Shown: one piece after another, positions 38,937 to 51,562 of the stretch
Numbering within the stretch: position 1 is the first letter of the stretch
How the letters are laid out: each line of letters opens with the position of its first letter
Source of the DNA: Medicago truncatula
Lineage: Eukaryota > Streptophyta > Magnoliopsida > Fabales > Fabaceae
DNA length: 64,000 nt
Assembly (NCBI RefSeq): GCF_003473485.1
Contig: NC_053048.1
Coordinates: 46,512,255 to 46,576,254 of the forward strand
Direction of reading: 5' to 3'
Notes under the pieces: generated by a model
The model's database searches: none
What the model saw: the letters and a program-made list of their open reading frames with translations, nothing else
What the model was told of the DNA's origin: nothing
Position numbers and translations under genes: made by a program

Positions 38937-39524
38937 TAAATATATACATGCCTTATTAGTTAGAATTTGCAGCCTAAATATATGTTGCAGTTTTAGTGAT
39001 ATAAGTGGAGTATCGTATTTAGTGGTGAGATCTTATCTTAATCTTAATATTATAAAAGGAGTTGTACAATGCTGCACTCTTGCCCTAGATAAAACCTATG
39101 TTAACCCTTACATTTTGAACTCCAAATTCTCCTTGGAGCAAAAACCCTAGAGTTTTAAAATGTTAAATGACAATATTGCCCTTCAGCTGATAAAAGTGAG
39201 TGCACAATGCTCAATCACATAAGTGGCCAATTGAATTTAATTTAACCAATAAACACAAGTTTCTTCTCCATGCACATGCACACTGGTAGCACGCTTCCTC
39301 TGTATGTACCAGAGAAACACATTTTCTACACTCAAGCTCATCTCTACTCATATCTACCATGTTCATTTGCTTTTCTCAGAGAATAAACAACCCAAAATTC
39401 CCTTCTTTTTCTCACTCTCTCTTCTCTTCCAATCAACCACTTCTTCTTCTTCCTTTTTCCTACAAGCTTTCTTCTTTTATCACAAATTTCTTCTCAATTT
39501 CATTTTTTTTTTCTTTCAAATCTC

Positions 39525-39686
39525 ATGCTCTCTTCTTTAATCCCTACAAAATTTCAATTTGAAGATGGCAACCTTTGTAAATCAGAGGATGATGAAGACG
39601 ACAGTGTTTCTGTTTATTTCGATGTCATGAATGAGGAACCCGAACTGAACAAGTGGAAGATGAAGCTGGAGAAGATATTTGATTAA
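39525..39686 (+). CDS. Unrecognised 53-aa acidic open frame
   Basis: ATG at 39525 to TAA at 39684-39686. The start is MLSSLIPTKFQFEDGNLC, then KSEDDEDDSVSVYFDVMNEE, ending in a basic/amphipathic KWKMKLEKIFD. It follows a pyrimidine-rich, UTR-like stretch (39385-39520). It could be an exon of a captured gene rather than a gene of its own, given the captured fragments downstream. No function assigned. Confidence 0.3.
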   Translation: MLSSLIPTKFQFEDGNLCKSEDDEDDSVSVYFDVMNEEPELNKWKMKLEKIFD

Positions 39687-40343
39687 TGTTATAACTTTTG
39701 GGAATCAATCCTCTATTTCTGTATGTTCGTTTTATTTCTCAGCCCCTTTTGCATTTTGTATAATTTCCCAGCCCTTAGTAATTAAAACTTTCACCCCTGT
39801 CAAATTCAAACCTCTTTATTTATTTTCAATTTAATCATGAGATTCATTAACTCGAAATGTTTTGATGCATTTCTATTTTCAAAGTAATTGTGAGATTCAT
39901 AAACTTGAAGAGTTTCAAGTTTTTTCATTATTTGATTTGCTATGATTGTGTATTTGAAGGATATAATCTTCGTATAAGACATGTATTCATTCAATGAAAG
40001 ATGCGCCCAGTCCTTGGAATTCTGATGAACTCCAGAGACCTTCATACTACACTCGACAGTGCTAAGTGGCAGGTAATTCAATGAAAAATGCACATTTCGA
40101 ATTGAGTAAACCAATAAACTCATTCCTGGTTTTGTAGGGACCTTTCAAAATAGGTCTCAAGATTATGAATATTACTAAAATGTTCTTAATTTTGTCAAAT
40201 TTTACTCATTTTTTTAATCATGTGTTTTTTGTTGATTTTGTTAGCTTTGGGACTATTTTTGGTACTCCCATTTTAATCTCATGTAGCTGATTTCACAAAG
40301 CTATGCTCCGATGTTTTCCCTTTAATTGATGCGTGTGATTCAG

Positions 40344-40889
40344 AAAAATGGTGTCAAACATGCTGATTATCAATTGTAAGTTTCTGTAAATCAATTCATT
40401 TACGCTCTGTTTGGATTTCAACTCAGTTTATTTACTTGCATGATAGTTTATGAAAACAATTTATAGCTTATATGACAACAGTTTGAGTTTATATTGAAAT
40501 AACTTATACATAAGCGCTTAATTAAGTTGTTTATCGAAACAACCACTTAGAGTTTTTGTTGCACCGTACATTGGCAAACCAAGTTTTTTTTTTAAATTCT
40601 TTGTGCAGTAACAATGCAATGAGTCTTTTTGCTAAGATTAAAGAGCAACAACCGGAATTCAAAAATCCACGCTCACTTGGAGAGGTATAATCAGAGATAA
40701 TTTCCTTTTTATTAATTACTGATTTCGGAACTAGATTTTGTTTAATTTGAATGTGTGTGTTTTTGTTTGTGTAGGCCATTATAAAAGTATCCATCCATCA
40801 GATATGGTAGAGTCGTGCTCTGTTGCCGGTCTTGGATTTGTGAATATTGTCTTATCAAATAAGTGGATAGAAAAGGTGGTTCAAAAAAG
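40344..40889 (+). pseudogene. Arginyl-tRNA synthetase fragment, three exons
   Basis: Exon-like pieces at 40344-40375 (NGVKHADYQ), 40609-40684 (NNAMSLFAKIKEQQPEFKNP, then RSLGE) and 40775-40889 (IHPSDMVESCSVAGLGFVNI, then VLSNKWIEKVVQKR) have GT-AG borders. They match the N-terminal additional domain region of plant cytosolic ArgRS, in the order of the real gene. The third piece needs a one-base shift to stay in frame, and no catalytic HIGH/KMSKS part follows, so this is a broken, partial copy with introns kept. It was therefore copied as DNA, not through mRNA. Confidence 0.8.
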
Positions 40890-42573
40890 GTTTGATTTCA
40901 ACTCCATCCAAATCTCATTGTTCTCATCAAAATTTTACATGCTTTGTTCATGGTTCAAAAATCAATCGAATAAGCTTTATAATCAATGAAATATATTAGC
41001 ATGGTACATATAAGTAATTAGATACTCTTAGTTGATCATCGTCCGTTTTAAGCTTAAAATGAGATTGATGAGAGAGAACAAAATAACAATTGGTTTGTGG
41101 ACAATCGAAGGATACATAGATGAAACAGTGTATAAGGATGGATTTGAGTTCACTATGATACAAAACTGCAACTGTTATGATGGAGTACATAAATAAGAAC
41201 CTGTTTTTTTTTTTTTACAGTTTATGCTTAAGAGTAAATAGGTATGCCATTTAACAGTATTAGATTTACACTGATATTGACTTTTGATTTTATTTGCTAC
41301 AGGTGCATTTCTGGATATATTTTAGATCTTGCCTTTTCTGCCATGAAATTTCTCTTCTTTTTCATCTATTTTGAAAATTTATTGACACTTAATTATATTT
41401 GAACATTTGTTGTGTGTGTGCAGGTTAACTTGCCTCCTTCTTAATCTTAGTGTGGAAGATATCACCAATCACACATTTGAGAGTTCCTCGTTCAAGGTAT
41501 AGTTTTTCTACTCCTGCTTTCTTTACTCATGTGTTGAACTATGTTTTCTCAGCTAGGCTGCATTTGCTTTTATTACTATCCTCTTTAATTTCAATCTCCC
41601 TAATGTCGCTCCTTTACTGAATATTCGTTTTTGTTTACAAAATTGACTGTCGAATTTGTAGAGCCTTTTTTTATTGTTGAATTAAGATTTTTCCATAAAT
41701 GATCATATATTTCTGATTGTTAAAAAATTGACACTAAAGATGAAGAATTAACATTGGTCAAACTCACTAGAGATAGATATCTCACCAACCATACAACTAA
41801 CGGGGACAAGACTAATGCATTAATTATTGAGAGGTTGAACTTGGGGTATTGCAAATCTCACAGTTAAAAGACTTTGTATTCCGCGGTGTAGTAATAACAG
41901 TGTTGAGTTATCTGCATAACCATATTATGCGTGTCTGTTCGTTGATCGTTGTTGGCACTGCATCCTGTGCATACATGCAGTTTGTTCACACATTTAATCA
42001 TGGTCGTTTAACCTTTGTTATTGGGAAACAGAAATTGTGGCGCAAGATTACGAAGAAATTTTGAATCTGTAGACTGCCTTGAGCCAAGCAACATATGAAA
42101 AGACCGTGCTTCCATAACTAGGTGTGTTAGTTATATGATTTTAGGATTCATTATTCTGCATTTATTCAATAACAGATTTAACTTTGGGTACCACAAGTGT
42201 CACCCATGCTGCCTTTCTATCCTGTGCATAATGAATAACAGTGTGCCGCGAATTGATTACAGTATCTCTTCATTAAACCGTGCTGGCTTTGTATCATGTG
42301 CACTCATGGTAGCAATTCATACGTGGACACAAATGTCGTCATTTATGGCGCTCAAGATCTAGAGCCAAACAAACAATAAACAGAAAAGTCATTATTAGTG
42401 ACTTTACACTTCTCTGAACATTCTCATTGGCAGCTTAAGATTAGAGACTATTATATAAGACAAAGTAGCAACAATTGAACCGCACATCTCTCCTATGTTT
42501 TATCTAACTCATTTGGATGTAACAAAGTACAATTTATATTATCTCAGCAAATACTTTCATCTAAAAAAAATCA
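40890..42573. other. Gene-fragment mosaic, unidentified
   Basis: Scattered exon-like bits with splice-like borders, for example 41424-41499 after tgtgtgtgcag (LLLNLSVEDITNHTFESSSF). Source not recognised. No intact gene. Confidence 0.35.
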
Positions 42574-42944
42574 TAATGGACCCAAACAAGAAGCGTAGAG
42601 TTCATGGACAAAACTTACCATTGTCCTATGTTACTAATGGTAATCATACCTTTTCTACATTTGGTGCTATTACTAATTCGATTTTGTGTTTGATTTGAGA
42701 CATACTATGTTCATATCTCTTTACAGTTGCTTCATCATCCGACTTATCACAATTTACCAACAGAAATGTGACAAGAAAGCTTACCCCTATTTCACCTGGT
42801 AGATATGTTCTAAAGCGTCCTAGAAATTTGCATTGCGGTGACCTAAACAAAGCAACCGTAACCGGGTCAAATGAGAATCAAAGCTTTTATCCAGAGTGCG
42901 GCGAGAATGGTGAAGATTGTGACGTTCCTGACAATGATTTGGGT
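42574..42944 (+). pseudogene. Two-exon fragment resembling a Helitron-associated ORF
   Basis: Exon-like 42574-42639 encodes MDPNKKRRVHGQNLPLSYVT and ends at a donor-like gtaatc. After ttacag at 42726 comes an in-frame piece to about 42941 (LTPISPGRYVLKRPRNLHCG, DCDVPDNDLG) before gtaagt. It reminds me of the N-terminal region of Helitron helicase or OB-fold proteins, but this is from memory and weak. Confidence 0.35.
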
Positions 42945-43629
42945 AAGTTTTGCAATTAATTGCGGTTTTTCGTCGTTATTTTAGTTATTATAGTTCCTAT
43001 ATGAGAGACCAAAATATTTGGAACAATTAAAATAAATTATGGTATGTATTGTTCCCTCTATTATTTTTGTTTTGTTTTTAGCATTGTCTTCATTATGTTG
43101 TGTTCAACAAAAAGCATAGTATGCATATGACTTTCGATGATTAGATTTATGAAAATGTCTCCCTCTGTAATAATAATAATGTATGTGACAATTTGTGGTT
43201 TTTTAAATTGTGGAGCATTAAGTTACCCAGCACCATAGATTTGTGCAAATTCAGGCGAACTGTACAAGTTGACCCTGTTCAAATTTTTTCAGGTAGATTA
43301 CTCATCAATGACAGTTTATTATTTGATTCTATCATGAATGGTGCAATTGCTTTCCCACAGTTTTGTATCAATCTCAATTTTTCTTCCCTGGCAATAATTT
43401 ATGTTGTTGTGATTCTACTTGCTATTTTTATATAAGGATGGAATGAAGTGTCACATTTTTCTGCATATTTTTATATACTCTTAACAGGTTTTGTAGTCGC
43501 GAGGCATCCTTGGCCTGGGAGCATAACGATGAATCTGCAAGTTGCAACACAGATTGTGACGAATTTCTGTATTGTATTCTAAAAATGTATCTTTAAGCGG
43601 AAACGACGGTGTAGTTAGTAACGAAGGTA

Positions 43630-43925
43630 CATCTACAAATTATGGCATATCAGATCATCAATCTTCTGGCACTGGCTCATAGTCTCTTCCCACAACATCA
43701 GTTACTATAGACAGACAAACTTTAGAGCCAAGTAAGGTGAAAGGCATCAAAGGGGAAAAAGAAACGAAAGGAAAGGAAATTCTTCAGAAGGCGGGATGCT
43801 TCTGGGTCAACATCTGATCTTTATAACACTTACAAGGGACCTGAGGAAAATAAAGAAGCTGTTGCAACTTCAGAGAGCACTGCAAATGTTTCTATTTCTG
43901 AAAATTTGAAGCAGCTACTGATGGT
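43630..43925 (+). pseudogene. eIF4G (translation initiation factor 4G) fragment
   Basis: The plus strand reads SVTIDRQTLEPSKVK, then (after a frame change) ASKGKKKRKE, DASGSTSDLYNTYKGPEENK and EAVATSESTANVSISENLKQ. This matches the low-complexity part of plant eIF4G upstream of the MIF4G domain (the 'KKKRKEILQKADAAG...DLYxAYKGPEEK' region). Two frame disruptions fall around the KEILQKAD motif. Only this segment is present. Confidence 0.75.
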
Positions 43926-46152
43926 TGGTTGCTTCACACATTCTCTCTCTCAAACTCAGTTTTTGTTAATGGTGTTGAAATTACAAAGTATATCGAGACA
44001 ACATCATAGTCTTTTCTTTTTGTTCTTGCCATGAAGCATAAAGAAGTTCAGGTGACTCTTGCGAAAATATGTAGTGAAAAAGTAGAGATGTATGCAGTGT
44101 CTTTTGCAAAATCTCTTTTGTAAAAAAGTTAATAGATCACTGCTCAATCCAATGAAGAGAATTTTGAATCAATTATGAAATTTTCTTTTCTAAATGTATA
44201 ATGAGATTGAGTATTTTAATTGTGAAATTATTAACTTCCATGTTATTTGTATGTAAGTTTGGTTGATTGAACAAATCATATATTATTTCAATTTAAAAAG
44301 TTTATTTTTTAGAAATGCTAATCATATTAAAACATTTTAGAATACTTTTTTTTTTTTATCTCATATTGTATATCTATTTCTTTTATGATTTTTAATATGT
44401 ACGGGTCGGAAGTCCGGAGTTACTTCAAGAAAAATGACAAAGATATTGTTAACTAATGAGAAAGACGAAGATACAAATGTAACATCTAATGTAGATTATA
44501 AAGAAGTGGTTTAAAATGTTCGTTAGTTAACATTCTCATTACTCATGTGATGTTGGAATGAAGTTTCAATTATAATATATTTTATGTTCTAAATTGCTAA
44601 TATATTCCACCCAATCAATCAATCACTTGAAAGTTCCTTTGGAAAAGTTCCTAGAGCTCCTCACCATCACGATCATCCGGATAATCAGTTTGAAGATGTA
44701 ATTGATTCTTACTATGCATATCTGTATTATTACTCAAAATTAGCTTAACGAATTGAATGATTTATTGAGTAACCATATCTCCAAAGGGGAGCCTCGCCTC
44801 GAGGTGTTTTTGGTATTTACAAAACATTGGATGTATTTTGTATTTTTCCATCCTATATTGCTACCCATTTTATTTGAAATAGCGTGATTATTATTTATTT
44901 ATTTAAAATTTACTTACTAATTTAAATAACTTATTTTATGGTGGTTGTGGTTATTGTGTTGATTCCAAAAAATGCAAGTGTAGAAACTAGGAGTTTATGA
45001 GATTTCACGTCCAACCAAAGCTCCAACCTATTTATTTGTTTTTTTCTAAATTCATCTAAAAATTTAAGTTTTGGATTGGTTGATATATTTTGCAATAAAC
45101 ATGACTTTTAAAAAGGCCAAATCAATGTATCAACCAATATTCACTGTTAGCTTTGAATATCATATAATGAAAAAAATTTGAAAATATTCACACATGGAAC
45201 ATGGATCCAAAATTTAATTAGTGCACGAAATGACTTAATTATAAACTGGCATATATAACCCAAAACGAAGTCATAGAACTATAAAATGGCTCATACACAG
45301 AGAGCAATTCAAACCTATAGCAGCCAAACTGACAATACTTATCCAAATGCAAAACAACCTACAAAATAGAATCTTTTAGGATGCTAGATATCGAAAATTG
45401 TTTACCTGTCATACAACAACTTATCCATGATTGCATTCAGAAAGTAAACTTATCCAGGATATAAATCCAGAAAGAAAGAAAAAAAACTTGGTGAAAATAC
45501 TGAATACACATCAATTCATAAATTGATAGTGCTTAATAGACATTTTAGTTTGGTCAAACTTATAAAAATGGATCCATAAAACCATGATGTCTTAGTGGTT
45601 ACAGCTTCCACTTAAAGGAATAATTCAGACAGTAATTACCAATTACATAAAACTAACAAGCATTCAAAAGCCAAAATAGTTAAAATTGAAATAGTTCAAA
45701 TGTCTCATTTGGTCACAGTGATAAATGTTATAGTCCCCTAATCCACTCCATCTGCTATCTCCTTCCAATCAAAAAGCGACCTACAGTGGATTGAAACAAC
45801 GGTGAATGAGTAATTTATGTGCCAAAAACAAAGCCAAACATGATGTTAAGTTCAAACAGTAACAACAAAATAGCAGCAGCAGAAAATGCCCTCCCACCCA
45901 AAAATTACATCAACATCCATTAATTAATTACCTATGCTGCAAATTTACAAAATTCATTCGCAAAATATGGACTAAATTGGGAAATATAAAACAAACAGAT
46001 ACACATAAAACTTTCAAAATCTACATAAAAGCAAATAAATATCGTATTATATATAAAGGTTAACTATGAAGCCAAACCAAACACATGCTTAGACTGCAGC
46101 TTGATAAATCAGTTTTACAGCTGAATAGAACTACTCTCAAGTAAATAAATAT
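43926..46152. other. Gene-free stretch
   Basis: AT-rich DNA. A 10-bp perfect inverted repeat CGGAAGTCCG lies at 44407-44416 after 'tacgggt', possibly an element tip. No gene seen. Confidence 0.4.
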
Positions 46153-46223
46153 AAATTAAAGCCAACTTAGAAACCAAGGAGATTGCATTGTTTTGTTTGC
46201 AATTGTTGAAAAATCTAACCAAA
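46153..46223. repeat. 71-bp direct repeat, copy 1 of 2
   Basis: The tract aaattaaagccaacttagaa through ttgttgaaaaatctaaccaaa recurs at 47871-47941 with one mismatch. The two copies are 1718 bp apart in the same orientation. Confidence 0.92.
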
Positions 46224-47769
46224 CATAAACTAACTGGGATTTTTGGCCAATTTCCTGGGATGATACAAGGTCCCCAGACATAAAGGTGCAATCCAAGTTA
46301 TCCAATCTAAGCTTGAAAGCAATAAGATAAGAAATCACTTAAGTTTTTTCTTTGAATCATAAGTGAGGAAAGGACTGGACTTAACTACCTCAAAGCAAAT
46401 TAAGGTCTTAGCATGCTCATTACCCTTCTTGAATAAATCATTTGTAAGTACGGGTATAAATACATTGAAGATTGTCGTATCAGAATGATGTTGCTTCTCT
46501 TAACCATTTTATGTTCAAAATGTGAATTCATAGTATTTTTTGAGGTATCATGCCATGCTTACTATAAAATAAAATAAAATTGCACCTAGAATGTCCTGGT
46601 AGTGTTGGCTTGTGACCGTAGAGTATTTTCCTCATAAAAAAATAATGTTACCTCTCTTAACCGTTTTATGTTACCTCTTCAAATAAAATTGCATTTAGAG
46701 TCATGACAAATAGTTGTCTAACGAGTTTGACCTGTATTGTTGTGTATATTCTTTAATTTGTATCAAACACAGTTGATCCACAGGTCTTAGTTTTACCCTT
46801 TTACGTGCGTCATCCTCACAACATAGGACAGGACAGGTTACTTCACTCTACATATCTATTTAATACTGTACAATGGGAATCACAATTCACAAGTGCAATG
46901 CAAGTGAGTGAATCGTGACGAAATAAGTATCTCTTCCAGCAGGACAAGGCGTTAGATATCAAAATACAGTAATATCTATCAATGCATGTGATTGAACAAT
47001 CAACAATGTAACCGCGATTTACAGAAACACAAGACAGAATAAGGAAGCTACGGGCTGGAGGCAACAGCAAATAGCAGATTATTGACCATAGACTAACACA
47101 GGATTTGTTAGAGTAAGGAAAAACTTGGGAAAATTGGGACCATGGTTGTACAAAGAGAGGGAGAACAATCTGAAGGGTCATAAAAAGTTTACAAATTGCC
47201 TCTACTTCAGGACACGAAAAACCAACCAGACATATGCCGGCTAGTTAACTCAATTCCTCATAGGTTTTTCAATCAACCAGTCCAAATACAATGAGATTAT
47301 AACGTACAAAATTGACAAATGCAGAGTTGGTGATCAAAAATATGTAGATGACTAGCCAAATCCCAATCAACCAGTGTAAATGCAATGAATTGACGTTGAA
47401 CCAAATATTGTTTATAGACAAAATGGAACCAAATATGGCACAGAAGGGGCAAGTATTGTTTAAAACGAGCCAAATATGCTTATAAATATATGGATGAATT
47501 GCTGCATTCACTATACAAGCAAAAACAAATATGCATTCAAGCAACAAAACAAACATTGTCATTGAATAGCAAACATGACCAACAAAAATATTAATTATAG
47601 ACTATTAAATTAAAATAAACTATTAAACTCAAATTTCAATATTAACAAGTCGCTAAAGTCTAATTTCAACTATTGAAGACACAGAAATACATAAATTACC
47701 CAAGTCTATTCTCTTCATGGATTTAATAACATGGAATCAAAACTAACAAGGGATATATAGAATTTTTAC
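46224..47769. other. Gene-free stretch between the 71-bp direct repeats
   Basis: Only short spurious frames. The 46840-47560 portion is less repetitive but nothing in it was recognised. Confidence 0.4.
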
Positions 47770-47811
47770 CTTTTATTTCTCCTTTGGGATTAACAATAAC
47801 ACCAGCATTAT
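47770..47811 (-). pseudogene. Single exon of ribosomal protein L23 (uL14)
   Basis: On the minus strand, ttatgcag precedes a 42-bp exon encoding DNAGVIVNPKGEIK, followed by the donor gtaaaa. This is the highly conserved core of eukaryotic RPL23/uL14 (EDNAGVIVNPKGEMKG). The preceding and following exons were not found nearby, so this is an isolated fragment. It lies between the two 71-bp direct repeats. Confidence 0.65.
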
Positions 47812-47870
47812 CTGCATAAGCAAAACCAACAAAAATAAGAATCAGTCACACTAACATATACACGAAATTA

Positions 47871-47941
47871 AAATTAAAGCCAACTTAAAAACCAAGGAGA
47901 TTGCATTGTTTTGTTTGCAATTGTTGAAAAATCTAACCAAA
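47871..47941. repeat. 71-bp direct repeat, copy 2 of 2
   Basis: Second copy of the repeat at 46153-46223. Confidence 0.92.
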
Positions 47942-48339
47942 ATGGAATTACATAAACTACAGGAGCAAAATTCAATAATAAATTAAGAAAACAGATAAAG
48001 ATAGGAAAACCCTTTTCAAATCCAAATTAACCAAAAACCCTAATTTGAAATCCTAATTAACCAAAAATCCTTTTCAAAATCCTTCAAAAACCTTAATTAA
48101 GACTAGCTCTTTATTTCATGGAGAAAAAGAAAAAGGTTAAATTTACCTTAAAGTTTGTCACCATATTTACCGGTGGTCACAATCGGTGCAATTGATTTCA
48201 TGGCTGCTGTTATAACTTGACGGTCTGACAGCCAGGGGCGGATGGTAGTACAAGGGAGCTCTTGCTACCCAAAAAAAAAAAAAAAATCTGATATCGAGTA
48301 GGTATATTTTTATATTTAGCTATCCCTAATAATATATAT

Positions 48340-48629
48340 GGCTAAAATATGGTTTTAGTCCCTACAAATATGCCTCATTTTGGTTTTAGTCTCTGTAAAA
48401 AGAAAATTTTGTTTTTGGTCCCTGCAAAAGATTTTGTTTTTGAAAATAGTCCCTGACCCCACTTTTGTGATGATTTGCATACGTGGCACATTATAACTGA
48501 ACCAATTTTGTAGTTTTTGGTCCCTGCAAAATATTTTGTTTTTAAAAAAGGTCCCTGCAAAATTTTTTGTTTACAGGGACTAAAACTAAAACGAGCCATA
48601 TTTGCAGGGACTAAAACCATATTTTAGCC
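48340..48629. mobile_element. Mutator-type MITE with 10-bp flanking repeat
   Basis: 290 bp. The left arm ggctaaaatatggttttagt is inverted at the right end (actaaaaccatattttagcc), and pairing continues for about 60 bp per arm. It is flanked by taatatatat on both sides (48330-48339 and 48630-48639). The interior has repeated 'ggtccctgcaaaa' words. Confidence 0.92.
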
Positions 48630-48639
48630 TAATATATAT

Positions 48640-49426
48640 TTAGCTATCCCAGGTTTAATTTTAGATGAAATAATTTTTTCTATCTTTATTTAACTTTCGG
48701 TCGAACTTTAAATTATTTGATAATGTTGTATAAGAATCGAAAGATTAACACCCAAAAGAGATAAATAATAAATAATAACAATATTTTGTTTATTTAACAA
48801 ATAAAGTAATACAATTGTAGGCCCACACACTCTCAGCCCACCAGCACCACACATTTATAGCTATGTTTGTATTGGTTTGATACTTCCCGTCTCAATAACA
48901 ACAATAAAGAAACATTTTTCAACAATAAAAATGATCAAGACAATAGTCATAGACAAATTAAATGTACAATGAGTTTCTTGCAAATAACCTATTTATTTAC
49001 ATTTGAAAAGACTAAAATTTGTTAATTTTAGTCCTTAATTTTTTGTTAGAGATTAAATTCAAGACTAAAAACATTTTTTTTTTTTTTTTAAAAAAAATTT
49101 AAAAACAAAGACAAAAATTGAATAATTTTTTTAACCCTAAATTATAATTTATAGGACTAAAAATATATTTTATTCTTAAATTTAATATGTTTGTTTTAAA
49201 AAAAAAAAATTCTTTATAGTTGGCCCCTGCATAAATTTTTTGTGAGATTCGCTGCTGACAGCACCGTATTCCCCCAATCATTGTGAACATCTTCCATAAG
49301 TTCAAAATTTTCCAAACCCAAGCTAAGTTCCATGTTTAGTTTGTAACCTAGACCCTCACGCGTATCACCAACAAGCTGATCCGCTGCACTCCTCGTTCCA
49401 CAGCCTCTGCCGCGAAACGGTATTTG
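48640..49426. other. Gene-free stretch with an unrecognised minus-strand frame
   Basis: AT-rich DNA. At 49214-49440 the minus strand is open and encodes RGCGTRSAADQLVGDTREGL, then NMELSLGLENFELMEDVHND. The composition is coding-like but I do not recognise it. It may be retroelement coding sequence next to an LTR. Confidence 0.35.
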
Positions 49427-50461
49427 TAACACCCCGTTTTCCCAATATAAAAATTTCATTTAATAATCAAAGTTATTCACGTAAACGGAATGCTACACTT
49501 CTTTTCTTAAAACCATAAACTGAATAAATAACTATTTATCCTTTAAAATTCAATAACAAAATCTTTAATACTTCGCAGCGGAATTTATTCAATAACTAAA
49601 ACAGTCTTTGGCACGAAGGCCTCTTCATAAATATCTCATAAAAATCCAATCTAAAAACATAGTCGTAAATCTTCAAAAACAATACGTAAGAAATAGAAAA
49701 GCAATAACAAGTTCCCATCCCGTTACGTATCAGAGCACCTAAAGACACACGCGAGAGAAACCTCACACGATAGCAACAACAACAGCTTAAGCTTGATCAC
49801 CTGTTAGTTACCCATGGTGGGCAAACAGAAGGGGTGAGATTTCACAAAACAATAATATCAAGCATATAATTCAATAATTATATTTAACAACATAAATAAC
49901 ATCATTTAGTAATAATAATTCTTCATGTAATAATTCTTAATAGTTCAACCAACTTCTAATTATCATTTACTTCATACTCATCACATTATAAACATCATCA
50001 TATAACACATATTAACCAAATCATAACAACATAGATCATCACATCATAATCATAGTTCATATACAACATAACAACATCTTAATCATAATTCATATACAAC
50101 ATCTAAATCATATTTCATATACAACATAACAACATCATTAATTCATAATAATAATTATTCATCAAACATCTCATTATCAATTCATGAATAAAAGACAACT
50201 TATCAACTTTAACATAACCATCATCAAGTACATTTAACAACTCATAGATATCATCATGTAATCATCATTACTAATAACTTTAAAACAACACAATGTAATC
50301 AACATCTCACTACAATAATAATCATATACGACACAACATAAATCATCATCTTATAATGATATGAACAACACATAACATAATATTCACTTAATAATAATTA
50401 ATCATATATAGTACAACATATTCATCACTTAATAATAACACTTATATACATCACAACATAT

Positions 50462-50529
50462 AGCATCATAATAACATCATATAATCAACATCGTAAACAA
50501 CATCATAACATTATAATCAGTATCATATA
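50462..50529. repeat. 68-bp direct repeat inside the LTR, copy 1
   Basis: The tract agcatcataataacatcata to ttataatcagtatcatata is identical at 51563-51630, 1101 bp away. Confidence 0.9.
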
Positions 50530-51562
50530 CAACATCATAACAACATAACAATATCATAATCAATATCTTAAACAACATAGCAACATCTTAGTCAACATCA
50601 TATAATTCACATCATAAACATCGTATAATCTTCATAGGTACTTCTTTAACAACACATGGGTAGAAGACAACTCGACAACTCATGGATGATAATTCATCGA
50701 CAACTTAACAACTCATGGATGATAATTCATTAACAACGACCTTGACTCGACAAATGCGACAATGCAACTTAGACACTTATATGCATGTGGTACCAATCGT
50801 CATCATAAGTATTAATATACTTTAATCGTGCGGAGAACAAAGCTCCTAAACGTGCGGAGGACAAAGCTCCTAATCGTAGTGAGGACAAAGCTCAATGAAT
50901 GCTAATGCATTGACTCTATCAACAAGACACCTTAATCAACTTATCACTTATACATCCAATAATTTGGAGTTCATCATCAACTTATTCATACTAATAATCG
51001 TGCGGAGGACAAAGCTCCTGATATAATTCAATAATATTTCGAGTAATGCATTTAATCATTAAATCACATTACAAACAACTTAGCAGTTCATAACAGCAAC
51101 ATAAACAGCACAAGCAATTCACAACATAACAATATTATTATGAAGTATCAACAACTTAAACATCATACATCTTCCACATAAGGCATATAAGTATTTCACA
51201 TAACCAACAACAGCAACATAGGCGACACATAAACATCTCAAGATATAACAATATCAAATGATAATCAACAACAACTCATGCAACTTAGTTAAATAACAAT
51301 AGCAGCATAATCAGATCATATCAACAGCTTAATATCAACTCATTTTCAACAACTTCCTGATCATTCAATAATAATTCAAGTAATGCAATTAATCAATAAA
51401 TCACATTATAAACACTTAGCATTTCAATATAGCTTCACAATTCACAATCCTTATCTTTAATAGGTCACACCATGTACCTAAAGTTCAATTCTAACCAATC
51501 CAAGTAACTCAAGTCTCAAACTCCTCAAAAGCACTCAATTCTGGAAGTGCTCGCGAGGCGAG

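Noticed and set aside
44400-44425. CGGAAGTCCG inverted repeat as a Helitron 3' end for the 39-44 kb block
   Set aside because: No CTRR|T terminus follows the hairpin, so the right border of that block stays unproven.
46843-47181. 112-aa minus-strand frame
   Set aside because: Cys/Leu/Ser-rich without any recognisable motif, splice context or conserved feature; typical of AT-rich noncoding DNA.
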